A stretch of 32,944 nucleotides of DNA. Origin: Verrucomicrobiales bacterium. Its GTDB lineage: Bacteria > Verrucomicrobiota > Verrucomicrobiia > Verrucomicrobiales > DEV007. The stretch is taken from contig JARGOZ010000076.1 of assembly GCA_029213025.1 (NCBI GenBank), positions 1-32,944 on the forward strand. The letters run 5' to 3'. This document shows positions 32,729 through 32,944 of this stretch, piece after piece; position 1 is the first letter of the stretch; each line of letters opens with the position of its first letter. Both the position numbers and the translations under genes were made by a program. The notes below the pieces were generated by a model. It did not search any database. It was not told the DNA's origin and saw only the letters and a program-made list of their open reading frames with translations.

Positions 32729-32917
32729 ATGAAAACCGGAAACGATACGGAAAGAAACACAGTTCTTCACCACCCGCCCACCTGCTTGCAACGGAACAGG
32801 AGTCTTCAACTCGAGAGCAGTCATCGCAGCAACTCACCAGTTCGCTTTGTTTACTTTCTGTCTGCGACTCTGATTTTGTTATCGGTAGTTTGTTTCCCTC
32901 CGTCCCCCCGTAACTGA
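32729..32917 (+). CDS. Possible small protein with C-terminal membrane segment
   Basis: 62 aa: a polar first half, then FVYFLSATLILLSVVCF near the end, a possible tail anchor. No homologue recognised; the frame competes with a longer overlapping one, so coding is uncertain. Confidence 0.25.
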   Translation: MKTGNDTERNTVLHHPPTCLQRNRSLQLESSHRSNSPVRFVYFLSATLILLSVVCFPPSPRN

Positions 32918-32944
32918 TATGGCTATACCTTCTACTATATTATC

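Overview
The window looks like a chromosome segment of a PVC-superphylum bacterium, most likely Verrucomicrobiota (inferred, not proven). Supporting signs are a partial membrane-bound dehydrogenase of the Planctomycetes/Verrucomicrobia type at the left edge, a Tat-exported sugar isomerase/epimerase, a huge YD-repeat (Rhs) protein with a serine-rich N-terminus, and start codons that mostly lack a Shine-Dalgarno motif. No rRNA, tRNA or CRISPR array was seen.

Layout. 1-1710: 5' part of a secreted beta-propeller dehydrogenase (minus). 1777-1853: four 22-bp direct repeats in the divergent promoter region. 1859-5284: orphan CopG-type antitoxin, NAD-dependent DNA ligase (ligA) and a YdjM-like membrane protein; panC converges on it (5281-6132). 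6381-7075: a REP-associated tyrosine transposase (RAYT) between two mirror-image arms of about 111 bp. 7155-9181: Tat-exported sugar isomerase/epimerase, a coupled one-TM protein and, convergent, a WbuC-like cupin that is the last gene of a parE-parC-cupin operon (13102 down to 8684). 13227-15052: a lipoprotein with a VWA/MIDAS-like pattern and a polytopic membrane protein. 15051-18677: an envelope thiol-redox cluster (DsbD-family reductase, nucleoredoxin-like protein, divergent exported PrxQ-type peroxiredoxin).

From about 18680 the window becomes accessory. It holds REP-like repeats with GTAG-prefixed palindromes, a wrecked IS66 element (tnpB and the tnpC N-terminus deleted; tnpC then frameshifted by a 7-bp tandem duplication), and a 1989-aa Rhs protein with an unrecognised Cys-containing C-terminal tip, translationally coupled to a lipoprotein gene. 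These are followed by a two-domain protein joining an MptE/DUF115-like domain to a 2-oxoglutarate/Fe(II) oxygenase-like domain, a convergent methyltransferase-like gene, and a right-end cluster of small HTH and hypothetical genes with several operator-like repeats.

How they fit together: housekeeping genes (ligA, panC, parE/parC) alternate with envelope functions and with mobile or polymorphic loci. The best candidates for something undescribed are the Rhs tip with its coupled lipoprotein, the DUF115-like/2OG-oxygenase fusion, and the 22-bp repeat array in front of an antitoxin gene that has no toxin partner.
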